DNA of 64,000 nucleotides, taken from positions 13,869,501-13,933,500 of the forward strand of contig NC_088359.1 in the NCBI RefSeq assembly GCF_036884655.1, given 5' to 3'. Source of the DNA: Musa acuminata AAA Group (taxonomy: Eukaryota; Streptophyta; Magnoliopsida; Zingiberales; Musaceae). Under the pieces are notes generated by a model. It was not told where the DNA came from. It saw only the letters and a program-made list of their open reading frames with translations, and did no database searches. The translations under genes and the position numbers were made by a program. This document shows, piece by piece, positions 22,292-33,932 of this stretch (its first letter is position 1; the number at the start of each line of letters is the position of its first letter).

Positions 22292-23080
22292 AGCACATAC
22301 TTGGGTTAGAATTGGGCTAACTCAATTAGGAGACAATTGGGCTCAAGTTTGGGCTATGTTGGGGTAAGTGAAAAGGCCCAAATAGTGACCCAATAGGTGG
22401 AACCTTCGTGGCACAATCTCTAAGAGACTGACTGCCAAGCGATGGTACCGCTAGTCTGGGTGGTGGTACCACCCAGACATAGTCTTCTAGGTGGTGGTAC
22501 TACCAAACTGGGTGGTGGTACAACCCAGTATAGGTGGTGGTACCACCCATACCCTGAAATCTCGGGGATTTAAATTTTGGCTCCAAGTTTTGAAGTCATT
22601 TAGGGTCTATAAATATCCTAATTATTTATACATGGAGTAGCAAGAAAGTTAAGCAAAACTCTATGATTCTAAAGTTGTAAACCCTATTAGAAAGTTGAAT
22701 TTCCTTCTCCTAAAGCTTAAAGAGAGTTCTAAGGGAGGTGTGTGAGGGATACCTTGTAAAAGAGGGTTGTAAAAGGTCGTCTCGTAAACCTATGAAAAGG
22801 AGAAGAAGAGTGTAAAAGGGTAGTTGATGTTCACCTATTGAAGAAAGATCGTTAGTGGATGCCGGTGGTCTCGTCGGAAAAGAAATCGATGGAGTGGATG
22901 TATGTCACAACGATCGAACCACTATAAAACGATTTGCATTTCTGTTTTGTTGTTTATCTTTATTGCAAACTACTTTGCTTCCTTATTACTTTTGTTGCAT
23001 ACCCTTCCGTACACTCTCATACGCTTTCAAGTTAATATTTTTCCAAAACAGATTTAATCGAAATGAAATTTTGAACCGAC
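22292..23080 (+). repeat. LTR R, plus strand, partial
   Basis: Relative of LTR P: CTCAATTAGGAG, a dyad array with GGTGGTACC units (22436-22555), TATAAATA (22608-22615), then R/U5. The 5' part is missing. It stops at 23080 where LTR H begins with a clean TG. Confidence 0.75.
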
Positions 23081-24081
23081 TGTTAGGATCAAGAGCGGCA
23101 CTAGGGGGGGGGGGGGGGGGGGGTGAATTTGTGCAGTAGAAAATCTTCGATTTCGTAGAAAGTTCGTCTCGATTCAAATCGTTTCGAAAAGATGTTGAAC
23201 TTTAAACTTTCATAAGAATGTAAGGAGAAGCTTAAGGAGATTTGCAGTAAAGTAAATTGTACAAAATGAAAAGCAAACTAAAATTTAGAGTGGTTTGGTT
23301 AATGAGACCTACGTTCACTTTGGATTCCTCTTCCATCGAGATCACGGCGTCCACTAAAGGCTTTCCTTCAATAGGCGAAGACTAATCACCTTTTACAATG
23401 CTTTCTCCTTTTGCCGGGTTTAGGAGATAACCCTTACAAGTTTTATTCCTCTTTCTTGGATGGTTACAAGGTTAAGAGAGGGAGGAGGAGAACTCTTCTG
23501 ACTTTTACAACACTTTTGACACCCCAAACACTTAGAATTTTTCACATATATAATAGCACTTTGTTACCCTTTCATGTAGAAAAGGGTGGGGTATTTATAG
23601 GCTCCAATGGCTTTAAAAGCTAGAGCCAAAAAATTCAAATCCTTAGATTTCGGGATGCTGGCGGTACCACCGCCATTAATGGGCGGAACCATTGCCTGAC
23701 AAAGCTTAGAGACAGAGCTCTGACGGTACCACTACCTGACAGGGACGGTACCACCATTGGCAGTATTGATTACCAACGGTACCACCGCCTAGACCACCTG
23801 GGAGACTAGGTCTCCCAAGGGGTGCCCCCGTCGGACATGTTTTCAAGGGCTGAATGGGCTACTCAATTCGGCCCAATTCAGCCCTGTTAAGGGTCCAATT
23901 GGCCTCTAAATAAGTCAGTGGGACTATTTGCCAATCCTAACTCCATTTTTGATTTAACTACAATAACTAAGACATAATTAAAGCACTTCTTGTTCTGGTA
24001 CATCAATTGCTCTTCCGACGAGCTTCCGACGATCTTCCGACGAACTCTCGGTAATATTCCGACGGACTCCCGGCAAGCTCC
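23081..24081 (-). repeat. LTR H, interrupted
   Basis: Begins TGTTAGGATCAAGAGCGGC. Its C-run (G run of about 20 on the plus strand near 23104) is the longest seen. TATA at about 23590-23597 (minus), dyad array 23650-23835, CTTCCGACGA repeats to 24081. Cut at 24082 by LTR I. Confidence 0.75.
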
Positions 24082-24477
24082 TGTTAGGATCAGGGTCGGC
24101 ACTTGGAGGGGGGGGTGAATTAGTGTAGCAGATAACTTTCGTCGGTTAAAAAGACTTTCGTACAAAAATCGATTCTAACGTAAAAGCCGTTTCGTAAAGA
24201 ACTTTAACTTAAGATCAAAATGGAACTATAGTTGATATAAAGCAATGGAGGCACTGCGTTGGGTAGTACCACTACCCAGTGTTAGTCTGACTGACACTGC
24301 CCTAGGCGATACCACCGCCCAAGTCTGGCGGTACCACCACATGGGGGCCAGTGTTGGGCGGTACCACCGCCCAGACTGGCAGTACCATCGCCTGGCACCC
24401 TGCTAGGGGTAGTATAACCACCCAGACTGGTGGTACCACTGCTTGACATAGTCTCGAAGATTGTGCCACAATGGTGA
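24082..24477 (-). repeat. LTR I, fragment
   Basis: Begins TGTTAGGATCAGGGTCGGC, has the U5 hairpin and a dyad array with GGTACCACC units (24256-24455). The TATA region is deleted. Cut at 24478 by element D. Confidence 0.7.
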
Positions 24478-26243
24478 TGTTAGGATCAAGAGCACTAAGA
24501 GGAGGGGGGGGGTGTGCAATGGAAAACTTTCGACGATTTAAAACGACGTTCGTATGATAAAAACGATTTCGGTAAGAAAGCTGATTCAGAAATCACTTTC
24601 ACTTGTGACCAAGCGAGATGCAGTTAAAGTAAAGATATAGAGATAGTTTGCTGTTAAGATAGAGAATAGAATGTAATTGCAAACCAAAATACGACGTTCG
24701 TACGAGAAAAGCGATTTTGGTATGAAAGCCGATTCGGAAGTTGCTTTAACTTAGATTAGGCGAAGTGCAGTTAAAGTAAAGCTATGGAGGTAGTTTGCAG
24801 TTAAGATAGAGAACATAAATTAAATGCAAATCGAGATTTAGAGTGGTTCGGTCAATCTTGACCTACATCCACTTTTGGCTTCCTCCTCCGATAAGGTCAC
24901 CGATATCCACTAGAGGCCTTCCTTCAATAGGCGAAGGCCAACTACCCTTTTACAGTTTCACTCCTTTTGATGGGCTTAGGAGACAACCCTTACAAAATTT
25001 CTCTTCTCTCTTGAAAGATCAAAACTTGGAAGAAAAGAGGGAGGAGAACTTCTAGCCTTTACAACACTTTTGAGCTCTAAAAATCATAGAGTAAGATCGG
25101 ATTTTTGGTGCCCTTTCATTCAGGAAAGGGAGGGGTATATATAGGCCCCAAACTGGTTTGAATTTGGAGCTTAATAATATCTTTTCCCGGATTTCCGGGG
25201 TCCTGGCAGCACAACCTCCTGACTTGGGCGGTACAACCGCTTGGCAGTTCGGAGACTAAGCCTCTAGGCGGTGCCACCGTCTGACAAGGGCGGTTGCACC
25301 GCCCAATCTCACTCGAAGACTGAGCCTAGGCGGTGCGACCGCCTGACTGGGGCGGTTGCACCACCCAGATTTCCTAGGAGACTGAGCTCCTGGGTGGTGC
25401 CACCGTCGGCCAGGAAATCTAGGTCCGAATGGGCTGATCCATTCGGCCCAATTTGGATCTATCAAGGGCCCAACTGCACCCAGATTAAGTTAATGGGATC
25501 ACCTCCCATTCCTAGCTTAATCTACATGCTAAGTATGATATTTCTTAAGACATTTATTGCAACTTGCTTTGGTGCGTCAATCGCTTCTTCCGGCGAGCTT
25601 CCGGCGAACATCCAACGAACCTTCGGCAATGCTCTGGTGAACTTCCGGCAAACTCCTGGACTTACGACGATCCACTTGGCAAGTTCTAACGAGCTTCTTT
25701 GGCAAGCTCCTGGACTTCTCGGATTTGTTCCTGCAGAACCTCCGACGACCGTCCGAACTTCCATCGAACTCTCGAACTCCCAACGTGATCATAGTCTTGA
25801 CTCCGGCGCAACTCCTGCTGCATGTCTTACTTCCATCGTAGTTAATCCTACACTTGTAAAACAAAACTTTGATTGAGACAATTAATCCTAAGCAATTAAC
25901 CAAGTTGTCCGGCATGTCATTGATCCCTCGTTGCTTCGTCCGATTATTCAGCGCATCGTCCTCTCCTACGGCCTATTGCCCAATCGGCCAGTTGACTCTG
26001 CAACTCGGATATCCTTGGCGCAATACCCGCTCTTCTTGGCCCGATGCCCGAAGCCTTCGGTCGATATGTCGACCGATCTATCGGCCCGACGTCCAATCTT
26101 CTGACATGTTCCTCCGGCCAAACATGATTTTTCCTGCTTTAATTGTCTCATTCTGATCGAAGCATCCTGTGTCACTCAAAATGCAGATTAAAACATAAAC
26201 ACAATTATCAATTGGTTTCATCATCAAAATATGAGATTCAACA
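24478..26243 (-). repeat. 3' LTR J of element D
   Basis: TGTTAGGATC ... GAGATTCAACA, 1766 bp. Dyad array 25200-25420, TATA near 25133-25142 (minus TATATATACCCC-like), CTTCCGGCGA repeats about 25590-25770. Followed by a PPT. Confidence 0.9.
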
Positions 26244-26277
26244 ATCTCCCCCTTTTTGATGATGACAACCAATTGAT
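26207..26277 (-). other. PPT/LTR-junction inverted repeat of D
   Basis: Arms ATCAATTGGTTTCATCATC and GATGATGACAACCAATTGAT enclose PPT 26244-26257 and the LTR start. Against X the AATTGG/CCAATT positions change together with AAGTAG/CCACTT. Confidence 0.75.
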
Positions 26278-26776
26278 GACGGAGTTAAACTTAACACCCG
26301 GAGTTTAAACAATCTCCCCCTATCAATATGCCATATTGATAGAACCTTGAATTCAAACTGAATTCAAGTCATTGCAATATTCATCATGAATACTTGCAAC
26401 ACGTCATCATAAATTTATGCATAAACTTATGCATAACATTATACTTCTCCCCCTTTGTCATCAACAAAAAGGAGAAGTTTCAACTCTAATGTATTTAGAA
26501 GTAGGAGTTCAAATCGTTGCATAATAAATATTATTTTCAGTTTTATCATTATGCAAGCTAGCAAAAATTTTACAATATGTAAGCTAGCAGTTTTGAGATG
26601 TTCAAGAAGACAACTCTTGCTTCTTGAAATATGCAAGTTGCAAGCTAGCAAATTTTTGCTTCCTTTCCAATGTTTGAGCTCGCAATTTTGCTTTCATTGC
26701 AAAGTGCAAGTTTAGCATGTTTAGCATCTTGAGATAGGCAAGATAGAACATTTTTGCATTTTCTTGAGATTCAAGC
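26244..26776 (-). other. D body, PPT-proximal part
   Basis: PPT at 26244-26257. Non-coding, with extra GGGGGAG tracts at about 26316 and 26448 and GCTAGC repeats (26563-26650). Like 1147-1980 of X. Interrupted at 26777. Confidence 0.75.
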
Positions 26777-28531
26777 TGTTAGAATCAAGAGCACTAAGAG
26801 GGGGGGTGAATTAGTGCAGCGGAAAACCTTCTACGAAAATTAAAAACTGCGTTCGTTCGTTAAAAGTGATTTTGGTAAGAAAGCCGATTCGTAAATCACT
26901 TTAACTTTTGTTTAAGCGAGATGCAGCAAAGATATAAATGTAGTTTGCAGTTATGATTCTAATCAGATAGTAGGCACAAACTGAAATATGATATTCGTAC
27001 AAAAAAAAAATGATTTATGTCTAAATATTGATTTATAAATCACTTGATTAAGCGAGATGCAGTTTAAGCAAGGATATAAAGGTAGTTTGCAGTTATGATA
27101 GAAATCAAAACGTAAACGCAAACAGAAATATGATGATCATACGATAAAACTGATTTACCTCTAAACGCCGATTCAGAAAGTGCAGAGCTTGAAACCCGAT
27201 CGTATATGCGCAGAAAGCAGTAAGCTTTAGAGGAGGTTTGCAGTAAAGATAATATGCTCAAAGTAAATGCAAACCGAGATTTAGAGTGGTTCGGTCAATC
27301 TTGACCTACTCCACTTTTGGATTCCTCCACCGACGAGGTCACCGACGTCAACTAGAGGCCTTCCTTCATTAGGCAAAGGCCAACCACCCTTTTACAGTTT
27401 CACTCCTTTTGACGGGCTTAGGAGACAACCCTTACAGAATTTTCTCTCCTCTCTTTAAAGCTCAGAACTTGGAAGAAAAGAGGGAGAAGAACTTTTGACC
27501 TTTACAACAATTTTGAGCTCTAAAAATCACAGAACAAGATCAGGATTTCGGTGTATGTTTTGTGCCCTTTCAGTGCTGAATGGGAGGAGTATTTATAGGC
27601 CCCAACCCAATTTGAATTTGGAGCTCAAAACTGTCAATTCTCGGAATTCCGGGATCTAGCGGTTGCACCTCCTAACTGGAGCGATTGCACCGCCTGGCAG
27701 AGCTCGAAGACTGAACCTCTAGGCGGTGCCACCTCCTGTCAGGGGCGGTTGCACCTCCTGCTAGAGCTCAAAGACCTAGCTCAGGTGGTGCCACCTCCTG
27801 ACTAAGGCCGTAGCTCCGCTCAGCTAGAGCTCGGAGACCAAGCCCAAGCGGTGCCACCTCTGTTAGGGGAGGTTGCACCGCCCAGTCTCGCTCGGAGACT
27901 GAGCCCAGGCGGTGCCACCTCCTGGCTGGGGTGGTTGCACCGCCCAGTCTCACTCGGAGACTTAGCCTAGGCGTTGCCACCTCCTGGCTTGGTCAGTTCA
28001 ACCGCCTGGCAGAAATCAGGGTCCGAATGGGTTGATCCATTCGGCCCAATTTGGGTTTTTCAGGGGTCCAATTGCCCCAAGATTAAGTTAATGGGATCAC
28101 CTCCCATTTTCAACTTAATCATTGTGCTAACTACGGTATTTCCTAAGACATTTACTGCAACTTGCTCCGGTGTGTCAATCGCTTCTTCTTGCGAGCTTCC
28201 AGCGAAGTTCCGTCGATCATCCGATGAACCCTCGGTGATGCTCCTGTGGACTTCCGGCAAACTCCTGGACTTGCGACGATCCACTTGGCGAGTTCCGACG
28301 AGCTTCTTTGGCAAGCTCATGGACTTCTCGGAGTTATTCCTGTAGAACCTCTGATGACTGTCCGAATTTCCGTCGAACTCTCGAACTCCCAACGTGATCA
28401 TTGTCTTGACTCCGGCGCAACTCCTGCTGCATATTTTACTTTCATCGTAGTTAATCCTGCACACTTATCTCAACATATAGATTAGACAACAAATGACAAT
28501 TGACTTCATCATCAAAATCCGAGATTCAACA
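26777..28531 (-). repeat. LTR K (3' LTR of the composite)
   Basis: 1755 bp, TGTTAGAATC ... GAGATTCAACA. Dyad array 27655-28012, TATA (minus TATAAATA) at about 27588-27597, CTTCCG repeats about 28170-28320. Followed by PPT 28532-28545. Confidence 0.9.
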
Positions 28532-28564
28532 ATCTCCCCCTTTTTGATGATGACAATCAATTGA
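28496..28564 (-). other. PPT/LTR-junction inverted repeat of K
   Basis: Arms around ACAATTGA..TCATCATC and GATGATGACAATCAATTGAT; the loop holds the PPT and LTR start. Confidence 0.7.
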
Positions 28565-29936
28565 TAATGGAGTTAACCTTAACTTCCCCTGTCTATATGC
28601 CATACTTGAGATAAGTCATTCTTGAATTCAAACCCTTAGAATTCAAGAGACATATTGATAAGTTAAAATTATTTAAACTTATCAATGCTCCCATCATGAT
28701 GTATCTCTCTGAAGATGATGTCAAGGCTTGACATTCATTTTCAAATTTTACATAACAAGTTTGAATGATGGTAATAGTAGCAATTCATCATATATCAACA
28801 TGTAAAACTGTGAAGTAAGATTTTGATATCATTACATGATACAAACAAGGCATAATATAAATTATAGCAATCATAGCATCAATTCATATATCTCTTGGTG
28901 ATGTAAGCATGACATTAATACTCATATATTTCTCTCCCTTTATCATCAACAAAATGCATGGTAATTATGATAGCAGGAGAACAATAAGCGAATTTTGAGT
29001 ATAAGTATGATAGTTGTTCATGCTTTTACATGTTATTTTCCAAGCATATAAAGGAAAGCATGATACATAGATTGCTTTGAATACTTCTTCCTTTTCATTT
29101 GTTATAATCTTTTTGCATTAAGGAGGAAGGCTATTTGTGATTTTACTTTGAGTGAAGTTAAAATCGATGAGAGATTAAATAATGCTTCATTTTTACAAGG
29201 ATCAAGATATGTATGTGAAACAAGTCTTTGCAAGTAAAAACACTATCATCCATATTTTAAGATGGAATTTATAAGCAGGAATCATTTCATCAAATCCATT
29301 TCAGAAAAATATTTTTCATATAATAAGTGTATGAGAATATCCGATTTTTAGGATACCAATTGTTAAGCGAATCCGAAAATGAAATTAACACTTTCATGCA
29401 TTCGGACAAGACTATGCTATACAATCATGAAGACAAAACATGCTTATTGTTATGGAAATTTTTGTATTCAACACATAATTTCCAACATGTTATTTAGGCA
29501 TGTAATGGCAGTCAAGTGATTTGATCATTCAATAAAGTCCGAAAAATAATTTTAACTAGTTTATGTATTCGGACACATCAACATTCCTAATTCTCTTCTT
29601 ATGAAATCAAATTGTTCTTCACTTAGAGGTTTTGTAAAAATATCAGCTAGTTGATGTTTAATGTTATGGCAATATAATACATGACGCATCAACTGCATTG
29701 GTATATCATTTTCACAAATCATGGAAACCAAGACACAAGGTTTTCAAAAATATTTAGTTTCGATGTAAAATCAGACAGTGAGTAACGAGATTAAACAATG
29801 AGTGATGTTTGTAACTCTGCTCATAAATAAATACATCAGGTAACCATATCAAAGATCAGGGCACAAGGCATTGTGATCATAGTGAGTAACATAAAGAGTT
29901 TACAATACACATATAAGCTCATTCAGGAGGTGGAAA
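28565..29936 (-). pseudogene. K body: non-coding DNA with a pol C-terminus fragment
   Basis: Mostly AT-rich and non-coding. At about 29682-29582 (minus) HQLADIFTKPLSEEQFDFIR and the following RELGML are the RNase H C-terminus of SIRE-like Pol, matching A at 40741-40830. Around 29380-29560 the DNA resembles the X and D bodies (3290-3450, 53090-53330). The pol end here lies downstream of the accessory ORF remnant, the reverse of the order in E. Confidence 0.65.
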
Positions 29937-30529
29937 ATTAAAATGCCTAAATAAAGAGTCAAATTGTCGATGAATTTGCTGCAGCTCAGATAGGATTTGA
30001 TCTTGTCAATGTTCTAGTCGTTCTTGTCTTTGTTCAAATCGGTCCATCCGAATCCCAATATCTTCGACAGATGATGCAGGAGCTTGCTCAAATAAATATG
30101 TTTCCTCAAAGGGACAGATCGGAGGAGATTGAGTACCCCTAAAGACTGGTGTTTCCGGTTCTGGTTCAGGTTGAGGGGGATCGGTTCTTCTAGGCATTCT
30201 AACCTAGGTTGAGGGGGATCGGTTCTTCTAGGCATTCTATAAACACATCTTAATTGGTGAAGTAGATTTTTATTTATTATGCTAAACCTATCCACTTTTA
30301 TTACTTCATCTTCCGGTGGTATTGGAATATCGTAGGCTTTCAGTATTCTAGTGATTATACCACCATATGGGAGCATCATATCTTTCTTAGATAGTTCTAA
30401 CATGTTTTGCTGGATAAGATAACTAAGACATATGTCATGTCCTTTCATGATCCAATACATAGTTCCTAATTTTAATTGGCTTACTTAATCATGATGGTAT
30501 TGTTTAGGGAGAATGATGCTAGTTAGGAT
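29937..30529 (-). pseudogene. Accessory ORF remnant (putative plant transposon protein), copy in K
   Basis: Minus strand. MYWIMKGHDICLSYLIQQ, TMLPYGG-equivalent MMLPYGGIITRILKAYDIP, then INKNLLHQLRC and PRRTDPPQP align with the E copy. A later segment in another frame, ending QIHRQFDSLFRHFNFPPPE, is the coiled-coil-like C-terminus before TGA at about 29937. One 38-bp tandem duplication (about 30168-30242) and a frameshift break it. The 5' half is removed by LTR L, which starts inside the codons for the ITSI motif shared with E. Confidence 0.7.
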
Positions 30530-31674
30530 TGTTAGGATCAAGAGCACTAAGGAGGGGGGGGGGGGTGAATTAGTGTAGCGAAAATCTTTCAACGATAAAA
30601 AACGTTCGAACGATAAAAACGATTTCGATGTGAAAGCCGATTCTAAGATTACTTTAACTTAAGATCAAGCGAGATGATGTTAAAGTCAATCTATAAAGGC
30701 AGTTTGCAGTTATGATGAAAATCAGAATATAAGCGTAAACTGAAATACGACGTTCGTACGATAAAAGCGATTTCGGTGTGAAAGCCGATTCGTAAACCAC
30801 TTTAACTTGAGATGAAGCGAGATGTAGTTAAAGCAAAGATATAAAGGCAGTTTGCAGTTATGATGGAAATCAGAACGTAAGCACAAACTGAAATATGATG
30901 TTCGTACGATAACTGATTTGCGTCTAAACGCCGATTCGGAAAGCACTGAACTTTGAAACACGTTCGTAAAAACACAGAAGGCAGTAAGCTATTGAGGAGG
31001 TTTGCAGTAAAGATAAGATGCTCAAAGTAAATGCAAACCGAGATTTAGAGTGGTTCGGTCAATCTTGACCTACTCCACTTTTGGCTTCCTCCACCGACTA
31101 GGTCACCGACGTCAACTAGAGGCCTTCCTTCAATAGGCGAAGGCCAACTACCCTTTTACAGTTTCACTCCTTTTGACGGGCTTAGGAGACAACCCTTACA
31201 GACTTTTCTCTCCTCTCTTTAAAGCTCAGAACTTGGAAGAAAAGAGGGAGAACGTTTGGCCTTTACAATAATTTTGAGCTCTAAAAATCACAGAACAAAA
31301 TCAAGATTTTGGTGTATGTTCAGTGCTCTTTCAGTGCTGAATGGGTGGGGTATTTATAGGCCCCAACCCAGTTCAAATTTGGAGCTCAAAACTGTCAATT
31401 CCCGGAATTCCGGGATCTAGCGATTGCACCTCCTGACTGGAGCGGTTGCACCGCCTGGCAGAGCTCGAAGACTGAGCCTCTAGGCGGTGCCACCTCTATT
31501 AGGTGTGGTTGCACCTCCTGCCAGAGCTCGAAGACCGAGCTCAGGCGGTGCCACCTCCTGACTGAGGCGGTTGCACCTCCTGCCAAGGCTTGAAGACCGA
31601 GCTCAAGCGGTGCTATCTCTTGTCAGGGGAGGTTGCACCGCCCAGTCTCGCTCGGAGACTGAGCCCAGGCGATG
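30530..31674 (-). repeat. LTR L, truncated
   Basis: Starts TGTTAGGATC with U5 hairpin, TATA at about 31350-31357 (minus), and dyad array from 31415. Breaks inside the array at about 31674, where it joins gag. Confidence 0.8.
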
Positions 31675-32536
31675 CCTGTAGTGTCCCGGCTTTTTGCACT
31701 CATAGCAAATAACTTGGTCCTTCTTGGGTTCAAGTTTATTTTTTGTGTCATTCTTAAACTTGTTTCTTTTAATGAATTTTTTAAATTTTCTTGTTAGAAG
31801 TGCCAAGTCATCGTCATAGTCCTCATCACTTGAGTTTTCTCTCAAGTGGTCTTCTGAAGTTCTAAGTGCCATATCCTTCCTGTTCTTTGGAAGGATGTCT
31901 TTTTTGCTCTTCATGAGTTTTGCAAGTCATCTCGTAGGTCATTAATGACCCGATTAGTTCTTCAAGAGGGAAGTTGTTTAGATCTTTCGCCTCTTGAATA
32001 GCAGTGACTTTAGGATCCCAACTCTTAGGAAGGGATCTTAGAATCTTATTTACGAGCTCAAAATCCGAAAAACTTTTTCCGAGTCCTTTTAGACCGTTGA
32101 CGACATTCGTGAAATGGGTAAACATGTCGCCAATAGTCTCACTCGGTTTCATCCGAAAAAGTTCGAAAGAATGTAACAAAAGATTGATTTTTGACTCTTT
32201 CACTCTACTTGTGCCTTTGTGAGTCACTTCGAGTGTGTGCCAAATATCAAATGCGGTTTCACAAACTGAAACACGGTTGAACTCGTTTTTATCAAGCGCA
32301 CAAAATAAGGCATTCATAGCCTTTGCAATAAGAGCGAAAGCCTTCTTCTCCAATTCATTCCAATCGATCATTGGAAGAGAAGACTTCGAAAATCCATTTT
32401 CGACAAGATTCCAAAGTTCAAAATCCATAGAAATAAGAAAGATCCTCATTCGGGTCTTTCAATAGGTGTAGTCCATCCCATTGAACATTGGTGGACGTGT
32501 AATAGAATGGCCCTCTTGGTTTCCGGCGTATGCCAT
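31675..32536 (-). pseudogene. gag: SIRE-like gag remnant between LTRs L and M
   Basis: Starts at the ATG at 32536 (M-A-Y-A-G-N-Q-E-G). One TGG-to-TGA stop lies in DYTYWK. From 32449 an open stretch covers the UBN2 region (MRIFLISMDFELWNLVENGF ... IGDMFTHF). The zinc knuckle CYECKKPGHYR is reached at about 31700-31675, where the gene stops abruptly in LTR L sequence. Everything from there to the PPT is deleted. Confidence 0.8.
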
Positions 32537-32572
32537 CTCTCTTGAGTTTTTATCCGTTTGAGAGTTAACCCT

Positions 32573-32585
32573 GCTTTGATACCAA
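32573..32585 (-). other. PBS next to LTR M
   Basis: Minus TTGGTATCAAAGC, initiator tRNA-Met type. Confidence 0.75.
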
Positions 32586-32586
32586 T

Positions 32587-33306
32587 TGTTAGGATCAAGA
32601 GCACTAAGAGGGGGGGGGGGTGAATTAGTGCAACGGAAAACCTTCTACGAAAAATAAAAACTGCGTTCATTCGTTAAAAGTGATTTTGGTAAGAAAGTCG
32701 ATTCGTAAATCACTTTAACTTTTGTTTAAGTGAGACACAACAAAGATATAAATGCAGTTTGCAGTTATGAATCTAATCAGATAGTAGGCGCAAACTGAAA
32801 TATGATATTCGTACGAAAAAAAATTGATTTACGTCTAAATGCTGATTCGTAAATCACTTGATTAAGTGAGATGTAGTTTAAGCAAGGATATAAAGGTAGT
32901 TTGCAGTTATGATAGAAATCAAAACGTAAACGCAAATAGAAATTTGATGATCGTACGATAAAACTGATTTACGTCTAAATGCCGATTCGGAAAGTGCAGA
33001 GCTTGAAACCCGATCGTATATGCGCAGAAAGCAGTAAGCTTTAGAGGAGGTTTGCAGTAAAGATAATATGCTCAAAGTAAATGCAAACCGAGATTTAGAG
33101 TGGTTCGGTCAATCTTGACCTACTCCACTTTTGGCTTCCTCCACCGACGTCAACTAGAGGCCTTCCTTCAATAGGCGAAGGCCAACCACCCTTTTACAGT
33201 TTCACTCCTTTTGACGGGCTTAGGAGACAACCCTTACAGAATTTTCTCTCCTCTCTTTAAAGCTCAGAATTTGGAAGAAAAGAGGAAGAAGAACTTTCAA
33301 CTCATA
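32587..33306 (-). repeat. LTR M, U5/R part only
   Basis: Starts TGTTAGGATC with U5 hairpin and follows LTR X as far as CTTTCAACTCATAC (5535-5550 in X), then switches to gypsy sequence. TATA and dyad array are absent. Confidence 0.8.
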
Positions 33307-33932
33307 CGGGAAACATGAGGGCAACGTAACGACGATTTGCATACAACAAATGGAGATGGTTTTGCATAAAGCATGCAGCGGCTTTTTGGTATAACCTGAG
33401 CAGCAAACTAAGGGAGAGCCAACAGAATTTGAAGATCCAAATCTACTTCCTTTGCTTGCTGAATTTTCAGATATATTTGACGAACCATGCAACCTACCTC
33501 TTACCCGTCGACATGAATATTGTATAACGATTCTTTGAGGCAAATCTCCAGCAAATACTCAGCCATATCAGTATCCACATCTCCAGAAGGATGAAATAGA
33601 AAGGATTGTAAAAGAGATACTCAAAATAGGAGTTATTCGGCCAAGTTACAGCCCCTACTCTTCACCGGTGCTCCTCGTACGAAAGAAGGATGAAACATGG
33701 CAATTGTGTGTTGATTACCGAGCTCTCAATGGCATAACCGCCAAGGACAAATACCCTATTCTAATAATAGATGAATTGCTAGATGAAAGGGAGCACAAAT
33801 CTTTACAAAGCTGGACTTTTGATCCGGGTATCATCAAATACGAGTGTGCGAAGAAGACATATCGAAAACCACCTTTTGAACACACAACAACCACTATTAA
33901 TTTTTACTTTCTTCAACAGAAGGTGGAATATC
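33307..33932 (+). pseudogene. Gypsy pol fragment, relative of G
   Basis: Near copy of 17650-18278: the linker after protease, GVIRPSYSPYSSPVLLVRKK, LCVDYRAL, then the same frameshift and the same deletion of the RT palm ending in QQKVEYL. One stop present in G (TAA near 18148) is CAA here. Bounded by LTR M on the left and by the clean start of LTR N on the right. Confidence 0.85.

Noticed and set aside
23101..23123. G-quadruplex or special element at the longest G run
   Set aside because: It is one uninterrupted homopolymer within the common U5 hairpin; length may also be affected by sequencing or assembly.
25200..25420. CRISPR-like array of GC-rich repeats and spacers
   Set aside because: Units are imperfect dyads inside plant LTR U3 regions, with spacers that are themselves repeated; no cas genes; plant nuclear context.
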